Below, piece by piece: positions 1-9,063 of a DNA stretch of 64,000 nt. Where the stretch lies: positions 186,001-250,000 of the forward strand of contig NZ_RAIR01000003.1 of assembly GCF_003625485.1 (NCBI RefSeq). Reading direction: 5' to 3'. This DNA is from Butyrivibrio sp. CB08. Its GTDB lineage: Bacteria; Bacillota; Clostridia; Lachnospirales; Lachnospiraceae. The position numbers and the translations under genes were made by a program. The notes beneath the pieces were generated by a model. It was not told the origin of the DNA. It did no database searches and was given only the letters and a program-made list of their open reading frames with translations. Position 1 is the stretch's first letter; each line of letters starts with the position of its first letter.

Positions 1-126
1 GGTGGTTATGGTTACATCAGAGAGTACGAAGTAGAGAGAATGATGCGTGATGCTAAGATCACAGAGATCTACGAGGGTACATCTGAAGTTCAGAGAATGG
101 TTATTTCTGGCGATTTACTTAAATAA
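1..126 (+). CDS. bcd: Butyryl-CoA dehydrogenase, C-terminal end (partial)
   Basis: Only the last 41 codons are in the window, running from the left edge to a TAA stop. They contain the acyl-CoA dehydrogenase C-terminal signature [19 protein letters not shown]; the Glu of the YEGT motif is the catalytic base in this family. The gene lies 15 bases before etfB, and the order acyl-CoA dehydrogenase, etfB, etfA is typical of clostridial butyrate synthesis, where this flavoprotein reduces crotonyl-CoA to butyryl-CoA with electrons from the Etf pair. The family is certain. The assignment to the butyryl-CoA enzyme rests on context, since the substrate pocket is outside the window. Confidence 0.88.
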   Translation, partial: GGYGYIREYEVERMMRDAKITEIYEGTSEVQRMVISGDLLK

Positions 127-141
127 TAAAGGAGAATGAAC

Positions 142-933
142 ATGAAAGTTGTAGTTTGCATTAAGCAGGTCCCTGATACAAAGGGCGGCGTTAAGTTCAA
201 ACCCGATGGAACATTGGATAGAGGTGCAATGCTTGCTATCATGAATCCTGATGACAAGGCAGGTCTTGAGGCAGCACTTAGATTAAAAGATCAGTACGGC
301 GCAGAAGTTTCCGTTCTTACAATGGGACTTCCAAAGGCTGATGCAGTACTTAGAGAAGCAATCGCTATGGGCGCAGACAATGCTTATCTTGTAACAGACA
401 GAGTACTCGGCGGCGCAGATACATGGGCAACTTCTTCTACAATTGCAGGAGCTCTCAGAAACCTTCAGTATGATCTCATCATCACAGGCCGTCAGGCTAT
501 CGATGGAGATACAGCTCAGGTTGGTCCTCAGATTTCTGAGCACCTTGGAATTCCTGTAATCTCTTATGCAGAAGAGATCAATGTTGATGAGAAGGCTGGA
601 ACTGTAGAAGTTAAGAGACAGTTCGAAGACAGATATCACATCGTTAAGGCTAAGATGCCTTGCCTTATCACAGCACTTTCAGAGCTCAACGAACCCAGAT
701 ATATGACTCCTGGCGGAATCTTCGATGCATTCGAAAAGGAAGTTACAGTTTGGGGAAGACCAGATCTTAAAGACGTTGATGATTCTAATCTCGGTCTTAA
801 GGGCTCACCTACACAGATCGCAAAGGCTTCAGACAAGGTTAAGAAGGGACAGGGCGAGAAGGTTGCTCCTGATTCACCTGATGAGGCAGTTGACTACATC
901 GTAGGCAAGCTCAAAGAGAAGCACGTAATCTAA
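142..933 (+). CDS. etfB: Electron transfer flavoprotein, beta subunit
   Basis: EtfB forms a heterodimer with EtfA and passes electrons to butyryl-CoA dehydrogenase, in clostridia often by flavin-based bifurcation from NADH to ferredoxin and crotonyl-CoA. The 263-residue protein begins MKVVVCIKQVPDT, a typical EtfB N-terminus, and carries the family signature around residues 110-130 (DLIITGRQAIDGDTAQVGP). I chose the ATG at 142 over the one at 136: the GGAG at 131-134 is 7 bases from 142 and only 1 base from 136. The gene sits between bcd and etfA in one operon. The C-terminal helical region is lysine-rich, as usual. Confidence 0.96.
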   Translation: MKVVVCIKQVPDTKGGVKFKPDGTLDRGAMLAIMNPDDKAGLEAALRLKDQYGAEVSVLTMGLPKADAVLREAIAMGADNAYLVTDRVLGGADTWATSSTIAGALRNLQYDLIITGRQAIDGDTAQVGPQISEHLGIPVISYAEEINVDEKAGTVEVKRQFEDRYHIVKAKMPCLITALSELNEPRYMTPGGIFDAFEKEVTVWGRPDLKDVDDSNLGLKGSPTQIAKASDKVKKGQGEKVAPDSPDEAVDYIVGKLKEKHVI

Positions 934-960
934 ATTTTCGAATAGTAAAGGAGAAGAGTC

Positions 961-2010
961 ATGTCTTTAGAAGAATATAAAGGTGTATTTATATTTGCTC
1001 AGCAGGTAGATAATGAACTTTCAAGTATCGCCCTTGAGCTTCTGGGCAAAGCAAAGAGTCTTGCAGAAGACCTCGATGAGAAAAAAGTAACTGCAGTATT
1101 ACTTGGTAGCGGTGTTGGCAGCCTTGTTGACAAGCTCGCTGAGTATGGTGCAGACAGAGTAATCGTAGTTGATGATCCTGAACTTAAGGATTACAGAACA
1201 GAGCCTTACACACACGCTCTTGCATCTGTTATCAATGAGTACAAGCCTGAGATCCTTCTCGTTGGCGCAACAGCTATCGGAAGAGACCTTGGTCCTAGAG
1301 TATCATCAAGAGTACACACTGGACTTACAGCTGACTGTACACAGCTTGATATCGGTGACTTCCCTCTTGAGCCTAAGGAAGGCGTAGAGCAGAAGCACAA
1401 ACAGCTCCTTATGACACGTCCTGCATTTGGTGGTAACACAATCGCTACTATCGCTTGCCCAGACTTCCGTCCTCAGATGGCTACAGTTCGTCCAGGCGTT
1501 ATGCAGAAGATCGATCCTATTAAGGGTGCTAAGGCAGAGGTTGTTGAGTACAATCCTGGATTTACCAAGAACGACTGCTACACAGAGATCGTTAAGATTG
1601 TAAAAGAGACTTCAGCTGTTGCTGATATCCAGGCTGCTAAGATCCTTGTATCTGGCGGACGTGGAGTTGGCTCACCTGAGAACTTCAAGCTTCTTGATGA
1701 GCTTGCAGAGGTTCTTAACGGAACAGTTTCCTGCTCACGTGCAGTTGTAGATTCTGGCTGGAAGCCAAAGGATCTCCAGGTTGGACAGACAGGTAAGACA
1801 GTTCGTCCTGCTCTTTACTTCGCAATCGGTATTTCTGGAGCTATCCAGCACGTTGCAGGTATGGAAGAGTCAGACATCATCATCGCTATCAACAAGGATG
1901 AGAATGCTCCTATCTTTGATGTAGCTGATTATGGTATCGTTGGCGATCTCAACAAGGTTGTTCCTGCTCTTACAAAGAGACTTAAGGAAGAGCTTGCAGC
2001 TAAGGGCTGA
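961..2010 (+). CDS. etfA: Electron transfer flavoprotein, alpha subunit
   Basis: EtfA binds FAD in its C-terminal domain and partners EtfB. The 349-residue protein has the C-terminal FAD-binding signature from about residue 229: SGGRGVGS, then SRAVVDSGW, QVGQTGKTV, and a segment ending in DVADYGIVGDL. There is no ferredoxin-like N-terminal extension, so it is the short form of EtfA. A GGAG ribosome site lies 8 bases before the ATG. The gene is the last of the bcd-etfB-etfA run and is followed by a strong intrinsic terminator. Confidence 0.97.
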   Translation: MSLEEYKGVFIFAQQVDNELSSIALELLGKAKSLAEDLDEKKVTAVLLGSGVGSLVDKLAEYGADRVIVVDDPELKDYRTEPYTHALASVINEYKPEILLVGATAIGRDLGPRVSSRVHTGLTADCTQLDIGDFPLEPKEGVEQKHKQLLMTRPAFGGNTIATIACPDFRPQMATVRPGVMQKIDPIKGAKAEVVEYNPGFTKNDCYTEIVKIVKETSAVADIQAAKILVSGGRGVGSPENFKLLDELAEVLNGTVSCSRAVVDSGWKPKDLQVGQTGKTVRPALYFAIGISGAIQHVAGMEESDIIIAINKDENAPIFDVADYGIVGDLNKVVPALTKRLKEELAAKG

Positions 2011-2041
2011 TAATCCTTAGAAAATCCATAATGAATTTAAG

Positions 2042-2072
2042 GCCGGTGTCAGGTTTCTGACGCCGGCTTTTT
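2042..2072 (+). terminator. Intrinsic terminator after etfA
   Basis: An 11-bp GC-rich stem (GCCGGTGTCAG at 2042-2052 with CTGACGCCGGC at 2057-2067, one G-T pair) with a 4-base loop is followed by five T. It closes the bcd-etf operon. Confidence 0.93.
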
Positions 2073-2106
2073 CATGTCCTTCAATTCCCTAAAAAACGTG
2101 GTTTCG

Positions 2107-2115
2107 TGCTATAAT
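2107..2115 (+). promoter_or_regulatory. Extended -10 promoter of the rhamnosidase gene
   Basis: TGCTATAAT is a perfect extended -10 element. No good -35 is seen at the right distance. Transcription would start near 2122, about 30 bases before the GTG start at 2152. Confidence 0.65.
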
Positions 2116-2151
2116 GCTTATGTTGCTTAGAAAAAACGAGGTAAGGATTTA

Positions 2152-5100
2152 GTGGATCATAATAAATTCAGATCAATTATATATAGTGCGTTTTCGCTAG
2201 CTCTTGGCGCTACGCTTCTTTCAGGGTGCGGCGATTCTGCAGGGAAGGAACCTGATCAGGCTGTCTTTGACGAGGCTGTGGCAGGAGCTCATTTTCTTAG
2301 CGCACCAGGTAATGAGGACGAAAGCACTGCGGATAATATCACTGATTTTGTGGCCACCTGCAGGATAATTTCCGAGGGAGAAACTGGCTATATTGTCCTT
2401 GGAGATAAGACTGGAGAGTATGGTAATCTCCTTTTGGTTGGAGCAGGTGCTTTTGCAGATTCAGACGCAGTTACAGTTAAGACCTGCCTGGGAGGCGTCC
2501 TTAGCGAGACCTATTCTGTAGAGATGGAGCCCCAGGAAGATGCTGAAGGGAAAAGAGCTTTCGACATCTCTGTAAGTGTCTCAGGTGGCAAAGCGAATAT
2601 AACTGTAGATGGAAAAGAGTATGATCCTGTTGATACACCATTCACATCCCTTGGCTGCGTTGGAACCTATGTGGATCGTGGTCTTGCAATAGCTTACATG
2701 GATGACCTTGAAGTTACAGCAGGTGGCGAGACCATTTTTGCTGACGATTTTGACGGTAACTTTGTAAATACTCTTCATGAATATAACTATTCAAACGAAC
2801 AGGACAGTGTTTTTTCTCCCTACTTTATCAAGAGGGAGGACTTTGATGGCAATAACGCCCTTATTATAACCACAGGATTTCTTTTATCAGAGACAGAAAA
2901 AGACTGCGCTCCGATATTTAAAAAGGAGTTTGAGGCAAAGGCTGGAAAGATAGAGAGCGCCTACCTTTGTATGACATCTCTTGGAAGCTTTGAAGCTACC
3001 ATCAATTCACAGAAGGTGACGGATCACTTTTTTGATCCTGGTAAAATGCTCTATGATCATGAGCTTTACTATGTTACCTACGATGTTACGGACCTTATCA
3101 AGGAACAGAACGAGCTTAAGATAGCTCTTTTCCATGGTTTCTATGACAGAGGTGTGGGATTTATTGATGTGGGTGGTATCTGGGGAAAAGAGCTGGCGGT
3201 AAAAGGCGCACTTATCATAAATTACAAGGGTGGTAAGAGCGAGGTGATTCCTACAGATGACAGTTTTCTTGTATGTGATGATACCAGGTACAGAGAAAAT
3301 GACATGTACCGCGGCGAGATGATCGATGACCGCTTCGATACTGATGAGGCAGAGTGGACCAATGCTCAGGTGGATCACGTAGATAGCTGGATGCAGGACA
3401 TTCCCTGTGTGGCCAAGGAAAATGAGCCTATAACAGCTTATAAGACAATCTCTCCGATCGGAGTAACAGAGCCTGTTCCGGGACATTTTGTATATGACTT
3501 TGGAGAAAACCTGGCTGGAACGATTCGCCTTGATATGTCAAAGTTTGAGGGCTTTGGAGCCGGTGAAGGACAGGTCATTACCTTCAGATATGGTGAGTTT
3601 CTTAATACAGACAGTCTCATTAACAGCGACGGACCAGCTGGAACAGTATGGACAAGAAATCTTCAGACGGCCATCAGCACCGACTACTACGTGTTTGGAG
3701 ATGGCAAAGACAGACCGGATGAGGTGACTTTCTCCCATACCTATCACGGATTCAGATACCTGGAAGTTACAGGTTCAGATACAGCTATCCCGCAGGATGC
3801 CATAAGTGTCCTTGCACTTTCATCGGACCTTGAGGAAACAGGTGAGTTTACCTGCTCCAATGAGACTATAAACCAGTACTATGAGAACTCAGTAAGGAGC
3901 CTTCGTTCCAACCTGATGGACTGCCCTACAGACTGCGCCCAGAGGGATGAGAGACTTGGATGGGCGGGAGATGCCCAGCTGGTTTCAGGCTTTGCAATGT
4001 ATCAGTTCGATACCAGCAGGCTCTATCAGAAATATGTAAAAGAGCTTCAGGCAAAACAAAGGGATGATGGTAAGAGCTACGACATAGCTCCTTCAAATAC
4101 AGTATTTGGCGGACACAGCTGCTGGGGAGATGCCATAGTCACTATTCCCTGGAATCTGTACCTGCAGTATGGGGATAAAGAGATCCTGGCACAGAATGTA
4201 GAACCTGCCTCAAAGTGGGTGGATTATCTTGCTGAGAATTCTGAGGACTATCTCTTTTCGTCTGATGGATATGGAGATCACCTGTCCATGCAGAGCCTTC
4301 CTGAGGAAGTGACAGATACAGCGTGGTGCGCCCATTCCGCAAGGCTTGTATCTAAGATGTACACAGCCCTTGGGGATGACGAGAAGGCTACAAAATACGC
4401 AGAAATAACTGACCACTTCACTCAGAAGTGGCAGGAAACATATATAAGGGATGATGCTTCTGTGGAGGCTGGAATCCTGTATCCTGACTATGAGACAGAG
4501 ACGGCTTACTCCCTGGGCCTTTCTTTTGAACTGTTCCCCGAGGATATGAGGCAGGCAGCAGCTGACAGATTAAGGATCCTTAGTGAATACGGTGGATATC
4601 TCTTTTACCCTGGATACTCCGGAATGTCATTCTATCTGCCTTCCCTTTGTGAGTACGGTCATGGAGGCACTGCGGTACAGGTGATGACAAACACGGCGCC
4701 TGGAGGCCTTGCCCACCCGCTTTCCATGGGGCTTACCACCAACCCTGAGTCTGTTGACGCCTTCAGATACAACGATGATGGAGATTATTACATTGGTGGT
4801 TCCCTGAACCATGCGGCATATTCAAGTGTGAGCCAGGCTTGTTACGAGTACATCCTTGGAATTCAGACAGATGAGACAGCGCCTGGATTTGAGCACTTCT
4901 ATGTAAGACCTTTGATGACAGAGGGAATAGCAAGTGCATCCGGCTCTTATGAGAGCGTTCGCGGTAAGATAAGCGTAAGCTGGAACAGCGATGAGCGCTC
5001 CATAACAGTGGAGGTTCCAAAGGGTACTACCTGCACGGTAGTCCTTCCTGGGGGCGAAACCAATGAAGTAACCGAAGGACAGCACAGTTTCAACTGGTGA
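2152..5100 (+). CDS. Alpha-L-rhamnosidase lipoprotein (GH78)
   Basis: This 982-residue exo-enzyme should release terminal L-rhamnose from plant pectin or glycosides outside the cell. The N-terminus has a short basic segment, a hydrophobic core and the lipobox LLSGC, so Cys26 would be lipid-anchored. Residues of about 30-220 form an extra domain with a beta-sandwich look that I cannot name. The bacterial rhamnosidase N-terminal domain and the (alpha/alpha)6 catalytic domain follow. The catalytic motif lies near residues 590-607 (DCPTDCAQRDERLGWAGD), with the acidic residues used by GH78. A beta-rich cap closes the C-terminus. Translation starts at GTG, with AAGG five bases upstream. It is read with mtnA 34 bases downstream, a functional link I cannot explain. 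Confidence 0.9.
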   Translation: MDHNKFRSIIYSAFSLALGATLLSGCGDSAGKEPDQAVFDEAVAGAHFLSAPGNEDESTADNITDFVATCRIISEGETGYIVLGDKTGEYGNLLLVGAGAFADSDAVTVKTCLGGVLSETYSVEMEPQEDAEGKRAFDISVSVSGGKANITVDGKEYDPVDTPFTSLGCVGTYVDRGLAIAYMDDLEVTAGGETIFADDFDGNFVNTLHEYNYSNEQDSVFSPYFIKREDFDGNNALIITTGFLLSETEKDCAPIFKKEFEAKAGKIESAYLCMTSLGSFEATINSQKVTDHFFDPGKMLYDHELYYVTYDVTDLIKEQNELKIALFHGFYDRGVGFIDVGGIWGKELAVKGALIINYKGGKSEVIPTDDSFLVCDDTRYRENDMYRGEMIDDRFDTDEAEWTNAQVDHVDSWMQDIPCVAKENEPITAYKTISPIGVTEPVPGHFVYDFGENLAGTIRLDMSKFEGFGAGEGQVITFRYGEFLNTDSLINSDGPAGTVWTRNLQTAISTDYYVFGDGKDRPDEVTFSHTYHGFRYLEVTGSDTAIPQDAISVLALSSDLEETGEFTCSNETINQYYENSVRSLRSNLMDCPTDCAQRDERLGWAGDAQLVSGFAMYQFDTSRLYQKYVKELQAKQRDDGKSYDIAPSNTVFGGHSCWGDAIVTIPWNLYLQYGDKEILAQNVEPASKWVDYLAENSEDYLFSSDGYGDHLSMQSLPEEVTDTAWCAHSARLVSKMYTALGDDEKATKYAEITDHFTQKWQETYIRDDASVEAGILYPDYETETAYSLGLSFELFPEDMRQAAADRLRILSEYGGYLFYPGYSGMSFYLPSLCEYGHGGTAVQVMTNTAPGGLAHPLSMGLTTNPESVDAFRYNDDGDYYIGGSLNHAAYSSVSQACYEYILGIQTDETAPGFEHFYVRPLMTEGIASASGSYESVRGKISVSWNSDERSITVEVPKGTTCTVVLPGGETNEVTEGQHSFNW

Positions 5101-5134
5101 TATACAAATAGCATTTGATAGGAGATTGATACAT

Positions 5135-6211
5135 ATGAAGACTATATTGGATTACGAGACAGTAGCCCTGGTGGATGAGGATGACGCCATTGAGATCATC
5201 GACCAGACCCTGCTTCCTGGCAGAATAGAGATCATAAGGCTTCACACAGCAAAAGAGATATGGGATGCGATCTACCTTCTTCAGGTCCGCGGAGCCCCAG
5301 CCATCGGCGTAACAGCGGGCTTTGGCCTCTACCTTCTTATGAAGCACTCACAGGCGGGAACTTTTGAGGAATTTATGAAGGAACTTAGGGAAAAGAGTGA
5401 CTACCTGAATTCATCAAGACCTACAGCAGTTAATCTCTCCTGGGCGTTAAAGCGTATGGAGGCCCATGTGGTGGAGACAGCCGGCAGCTCTTTTGACCGC
5501 GCAGCTGTTATAGATGAGATGAGGGCAGAATCTGAGAGGATCAAAGCTGAAGATATCGATGTCTGCAGAAGGATTGGAGAGAACGGCCTTACCCTTATCA
5601 AGGACGGGGACGGACTTCTGACTCACTGTAACGCTGGACAGCTTGCTACCTGCAAGTATGGAACAGCCACAGCTCCAATGTATCTTGCCCACGAGAAGGG
5701 CTGGAACATCAAGGTTTACTGCGATGAGACAAGACCACTTCTCCAGGGAGCGAGACTTACTGCTTTTGAGCTGCACTCAGCAGGTATAGATACAACGCTT
5801 CTTTGCGACAACATGTCAGCTTCACTTATGAAGACAGGAGCAATCAATGCCATATTTGTTGGCTGTGATAGGGTTGCAGCTAACGGCGATGCGGCCAATA
5901 AGATCGGAACCAGCATGGTAGCTACAGTTGCAAAGCGCTACAACGTGCCATTTTATGTATGCGCGCCAACTTCTACCATCGATATAAACACAGCGACAGG
6001 TAACGACATCAACATCGAGCAGAGAAAGAGCGAGGAAGTTACCGAGATGTGGTACAGCGAGAGGATGGCGCCAGAGGGAGTTAAGGTTTATAACCCTGCC
6101 TTCGATGTCACAGATAATGAGCTGATCACAGGTATTGTTACGGAGTACGGAGTACTCAGGGCACCATACGACAAGGCGATAAAAGAGCTTTTTGAGAAAA
6201 AGAACGCATAA
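5135..6211 (+). CDS. mtnA: S-methyl-5-thioribose-1-phosphate isomerase (MtnA family)
   Basis: MtnA converts 5-methylthioribose 1-phosphate to the ribulose form in methionine salvage or in the related shunts of 5'-deoxyadenosine and 5-methylthioadenosine. The 358-residue protein has all family landmarks: RGAPAIGV near residue 55, the catalytic Cys in HCNAGQLAT near 165, and the catalytic Asp in GCDRVAANGD near 245. ATG 5135 is preferred over an upstream in-frame TTG at 5126, because AGGAG at 5120-5124 is 10 bases from the ATG and touches the TTG. No other methionine-salvage gene is in the window, so its pathway here is open. Confidence 0.92.
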   Translation: MKTILDYETVALVDEDDAIEIIDQTLLPGRIEIIRLHTAKEIWDAIYLLQVRGAPAIGVTAGFGLYLLMKHSQAGTFEEFMKELREKSDYLNSSRPTAVNLSWALKRMEAHVVETAGSSFDRAAVIDEMRAESERIKAEDIDVCRRIGENGLTLIKDGDGLLTHCNAGQLATCKYGTATAPMYLAHEKGWNIKVYCDETRPLLQGARLTAFELHSAGIDTTLLCDNMSASLMKTGAINAIFVGCDRVAANGDAANKIGTSMVATVAKRYNVPFYVCAPTSTIDINTATGNDINIEQRKSEEVTEMWYSERMAPEGVKVYNPAFDVTDNELITGIVTEYGVLRAPYDKAIKELFEKKNA

Positions 6212-6357
6212 AAGTTGTGCTTTTGCATAAATAGAACCCCCTGGGGGGCTTGTGGGCCATAGGCACTTTCCATATACTCATTATTGAATATGCTACATGA
6301 TAGAAAAATACTGAATTGTAGCAAAACTAAACGTAATGTTTTGGGAGGATAGTTTTT
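6212..6357 (+). promoter_or_regulatory. Leader region upstream of cbiM, structured but unassigned
   Basis: The 146 bases between mtnA and cbiM contain a short GC-rich inverted repeat, CCCCC-TGGGGGG, at about 6236-6247, followed by AT-rich sequence and a GGGAGG ribosome site. I see no B12 box, so this is not a cobalamin riboswitch. A metal-sensing leader is possible but not shown. Confidence 0.3.
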
Positions 6358-7368
6358 ATGCATATGGCAGACGCCCTTGTGGCACCAGCAGTAGCTGGAA
6401 CAATGTACATACTATCAACTGCAGCAGCAGGTGTATCCGTTGCTGAAGTCAGAAAGGAAAATAATCCTGAGAAGATCCCTGTAATGGGTGTTATGGGAGC
6501 ATTTGTATTTGCAACTCAGATGTTGAACTTCACCATTCCTGGAACAGGTTCTTCAGGACATCTTTGCGGAGGCATGATGCTTTCAGCACTTCTTGGCCCA
6601 TGGGCTGGATTCCTTACAATGATAGGAGTACTGCTGGTTCAGGGATTATTATTTGCAGACGGAGGACTTCTGGCCCTTGGCTGTAACGTCTGGAACATGG
6701 CATTTTACGGGTGTTTTGTGGGAGCGCTTCTGATCTGGAAGCCTATCATGAAGAAAGGAGCTTCCAAGGCGAAGATCATCCTCGCATCGATACTGGGATG
6801 TGTATTGACCTTGCAGCTTGGCGCATTCTCGGTTACACTTGAAACACTTATTTCAGGTATTACAGAGCTTCCATTCTCTGTATTTGTGGCAACAATGCAG
6901 CCTATCCACCTTGCTATCGGTTTTGTAGAGGGTCTTATCACAGCAGCAGTTCTCTGCTTTGTACATGAGGCAAGACCATCACTTCTCTGGGGCGTAGGAG
7001 AGGCAACAGATAAAAACGAAGGTAAGCTTACTTTCAAGAACACAATAATTGTACTTGCAGTAGTAGCAGCAATCTGCGGCGGAATCGTATCTCTTTTCGC
7101 TTCAGCATTCCCAGACGGCCTTGAGTGGTCAATGGAGCAGGTTGCAGGAACAGCAGAGCTTGAGGCAGCAGGCGGAGCATACGACGCAGCAGCTGGCATT
7201 CAGGAGGCAACATCACTTCTTCCTGACTATGCATTTAAGGGCAGTGAGTCAGCAGTTGGAACGAGCTTTTCTGGAATCGTAGGAGCACTGGTAGTTGTGC
7301 TCATTACAGTCGGTGCCTGCTACGCATTTAAGTTCTTCAAGAAAAATAGCGAGAGTAAAGCGGCGTAG
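6358..7368 (+). CDS. cbiM: Cobalt ECF transporter substrate-binding membrane subunit CbiM with PDGLE domain
   Basis: CbiM is the metal-binding S component of the CbiMQO energy-coupling-factor importer. The protein begins MHMADAL, the conserved start in which the free N-terminus and His2 coordinate the metal, so the ATG at 6358 is the true start despite a second ATG two codons later. Several hydrophobic helices follow, with the conserved GSSGHLCGG at about residues 63-71. The C-terminal part, after about residue 220, adds a PDGLE domain (PDGLEW near residue 249) flanked by two membrane segments; it takes the place of the separate CbiN subunit. This explains why no cbiN gene lies in the operon. 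Nickel remains a possible substrate. Confidence 0.92.
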   Translation: MHMADALVAPAVAGTMYILSTAAAGVSVAEVRKENNPEKIPVMGVMGAFVFATQMLNFTIPGTGSSGHLCGGMMLSALLGPWAGFLTMIGVLLVQGLLFADGGLLALGCNVWNMAFYGCFVGALLIWKPIMKKGASKAKIILASILGCVLTLQLGAFSVTLETLISGITELPFSVFVATMQPIHLAIGFVEGLITAAVLCFVHEARPSLLWGVGEATDKNEGKLTFKNTIIVLAVVAAICGGIVSLFASAFPDGLEWSMEQVAGTAELEAAGGAYDAAAGIQEATSLLPDYAFKGSESAVGTSFSGIVGALVVVLITVGACYAFKFFKKNSESKAA

Positions 7369-7374
7369 TATTTA

Positions 7375-8157
7375 GTGAACCAGATAGACAGTAATTTACA
7401 GGAACTTCATAGATTACAGACTCTGCAGCAGCGCTCCCATTGGATGAACAGGCTTCATCCAGTGGGGAAGCTGCTTGTTTGCGTTTTTTACATACTTGTT
7501 GTGACATCTTTTGATAAGTATGCTTTGGACAAGCTGATCCTGATGGCTGTTTTCCCGATCTTTGGGTTTGTTGTGGGAGAGCTGTCCATAAAAGAGGGGC
7601 TTTACAGGATGAGGCTGATTCTGCCCCTGGTGCTGTTTGTGGGAATATTCAATCCATTTTTCGATCGGAACGTTCTCTTTTCCATAGGAGAAGGAACTGC
7701 CCATGAGATAGCAGTGACGGGTGGCGTGATATCCATGCTGACACTGATGCTGAAGGGCTTCTATGCGGTGCTCTCAGCGTACATCCTCATTGCCACCACA
7801 TCCATCGAGGAGATCTGCTATGGACTAAGAGCGATACATGTTCCCAAAATAATCGTCATAGTGATCATGCTGATCTACAGGTACTTTGGACTTATGGGCA
7901 ATGAGGCTAACAGGATAATGACGGCCTACATGCTAAGGGCGCCAAAGCAAAAGGGCATCCACTACAGGGCTTGGGGAAGCCTTGTGGGACAGTGGCTTCT
8001 TCGCAGCATGGACAGGGCAAGCGCTGTATACGAGAGCATGACGCTTCGAGGATTTAACGGGGATTTCAGGGTGAAAAGAAAAGGCGTAAACCCGATAGAT
8101 GTTCTCTATCCGGCTGCCTGGATCCTCATGTTCGTTTTCATTAGGTACATTTATTGA
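7375..8157 (+). CDS. cbiQ: Cobalt ECF transporter transmembrane subunit CbiQ
   Basis: CbiQ is the T component that couples the S component CbiM to the ATPase. The 260-residue protein has about five membrane helices and the basic coupling motifs near residues 180-190 (MTAYMLRAPK) and near 225 (YESMTLRGFNGD), the EcfT A-R-G type signatures. The start at GTG 7375, six bases after the cbiM stop, lacks a clear ribosome site and would rely on translational coupling. An in-frame ATG at 7444 is an alternative but has none either. Confidence 0.9.
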   Translation: MNQIDSNLQELHRLQTLQQRSHWMNRLHPVGKLLVCVFYILVVTSFDKYALDKLILMAVFPIFGFVVGELSIKEGLYRMRLILPLVLFVGIFNPFFDRNVLFSIGEGTAHEIAVTGGVISMLTLMLKGFYAVLSAYILIATTSIEEICYGLRAIHVPKIIVIVIMLIYRYFGLMGNEANRIMTAYMLRAPKQKGIHYRAWGSLVGQWLLRSMDRASAVYESMTLRGFNGDFRVKRKGVNPIDVLYPAAWILMFVFIRYIY

Positions 8158-8171
8158 GAAAGGGACTATAG

Positions 8172-8918
8172 ATGCACACTGGAATAAATGGTGAAGTATT
8201 GAAAATAGAAGACCTGCACTTTTCCTATGAGAAGGGCGAAGAGGTGCTCTGCGGGGTGAATCTGACTGCCAAGGACGGTGAGAGCATTGGAATAATCGGA
8301 GCTAACGGGATTGGAAAGTCCACTCTCATGAAGCTTCTTGTGGGACTGAGGCTCGATTACACCGGAACTCTGGAGGTTGCAGGACATCCTGTAAACAAGG
8401 AAAATCTGAACCACATAAGAGAGCACATCGGATATGTGTTCCAGGATTCAGACAGCCAGCTGTTTTTATCAACGGTTGAGGAGGATGTGGCATTTGGACC
8501 ACAGAACTACGGCCTTTCTGACGAAGAGGTGGAGAGGAGAGTTTCTGAGGCTCTTGAAAAGGTCCACATGACGGAGCTTAGAAAGCGCCACAACTACAAC
8601 CTCTCCGGCGGTGAGAAGAAGCTTGCATCCATAGCAACAATCCTTTCCATGGAGCCAGACATTATCATCATGGATGAGCCTTCAATTGCTCTGGACCCCA
8701 GAAACCGCAGGAACCTCATAGGGATCCTCAACGAGATAAAGGCCCTTAAGATAGTTACTTCCCATGATCTTGATTTCATCCTGGATACCTGTGAGAGGGT
8801 GGTGCTTCTTGACGAGGGCAGGATACTAGCCGATGGCGATGCTAAAGAGATTCTCAGGGATAAAGAGCTTTTGGAGAGCCACGGACTTGAACTTCCCCTT
8901 TCTCTATCAAGGGGATAA
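8172..8918 (+). CDS. cbiO: Cobalt ECF transporter ATPase CbiO
   Basis: CbiO is the ABC ATPase that drives cobalt import by CbiMQ. The 248-residue protein shows all nucleotide-binding motifs in order: Walker A GANGIGKST near residue 42, the Q-loop VFQDSDSQLF near 93, the ABC signature LSGGEKK near 144, Walker B IIIMDEPS near 160 and the switch histidine in TSHD near 197. It starts 14 bases after cbiQ, with an AAGGGA ribosome site. It is a single ATPase gene, as expected for the Cbi-type system in which two copies form a homodimer. Confidence 0.94.
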   Translation: MHTGINGEVLKIEDLHFSYEKGEEVLCGVNLTAKDGESIGIIGANGIGKSTLMKLLVGLRLDYTGTLEVAGHPVNKENLNHIREHIGYVFQDSDSQLFLSTVEEDVAFGPQNYGLSDEEVERRVSEALEKVHMTELRKRHNYNLSGGEKKLASIATILSMEPDIIIMDEPSIALDPRNRRNLIGILNEIKALKIVTSHDLDFILDTCERVVLLDEGRILADGDAKEILRDKELLESHGLELPLSLSRG

Positions 8919-9026
8919 AGTATTAAATGTTGATAAACAATTAACACTAATGCGTTGAGAACGATGTATTAAAATGATAAAATAAAGAGGTATCGTGAAA
9001 GTGTGTCCTTTCTGAGATATCTCGAT

Positions 9027-9032
9027 TATAAT
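9027..9032 (+). promoter_or_regulatory. -10 element upstream of the thiolase gene
   Basis: A perfect TATAAT lies 31 bases before the thiolase ATG. The -35 region is weak (TGTCCT at 9004-9009). Confidence 0.5.
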
Positions 9033-9063
9033 AGAAAGAAAAAGTTAAAAGCTGGAGGATAAA

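Noticed and set aside
4627..5085. Overlapping minus-strand open frames in the rhamnosidase gene
   Set aside because: They have no ribosome site and lie fully within a gene with strong protein-family support.
6212..6357. Cobalamin riboswitch upstream of cbiM
   Set aside because: No B12 box or conserved core is visible.
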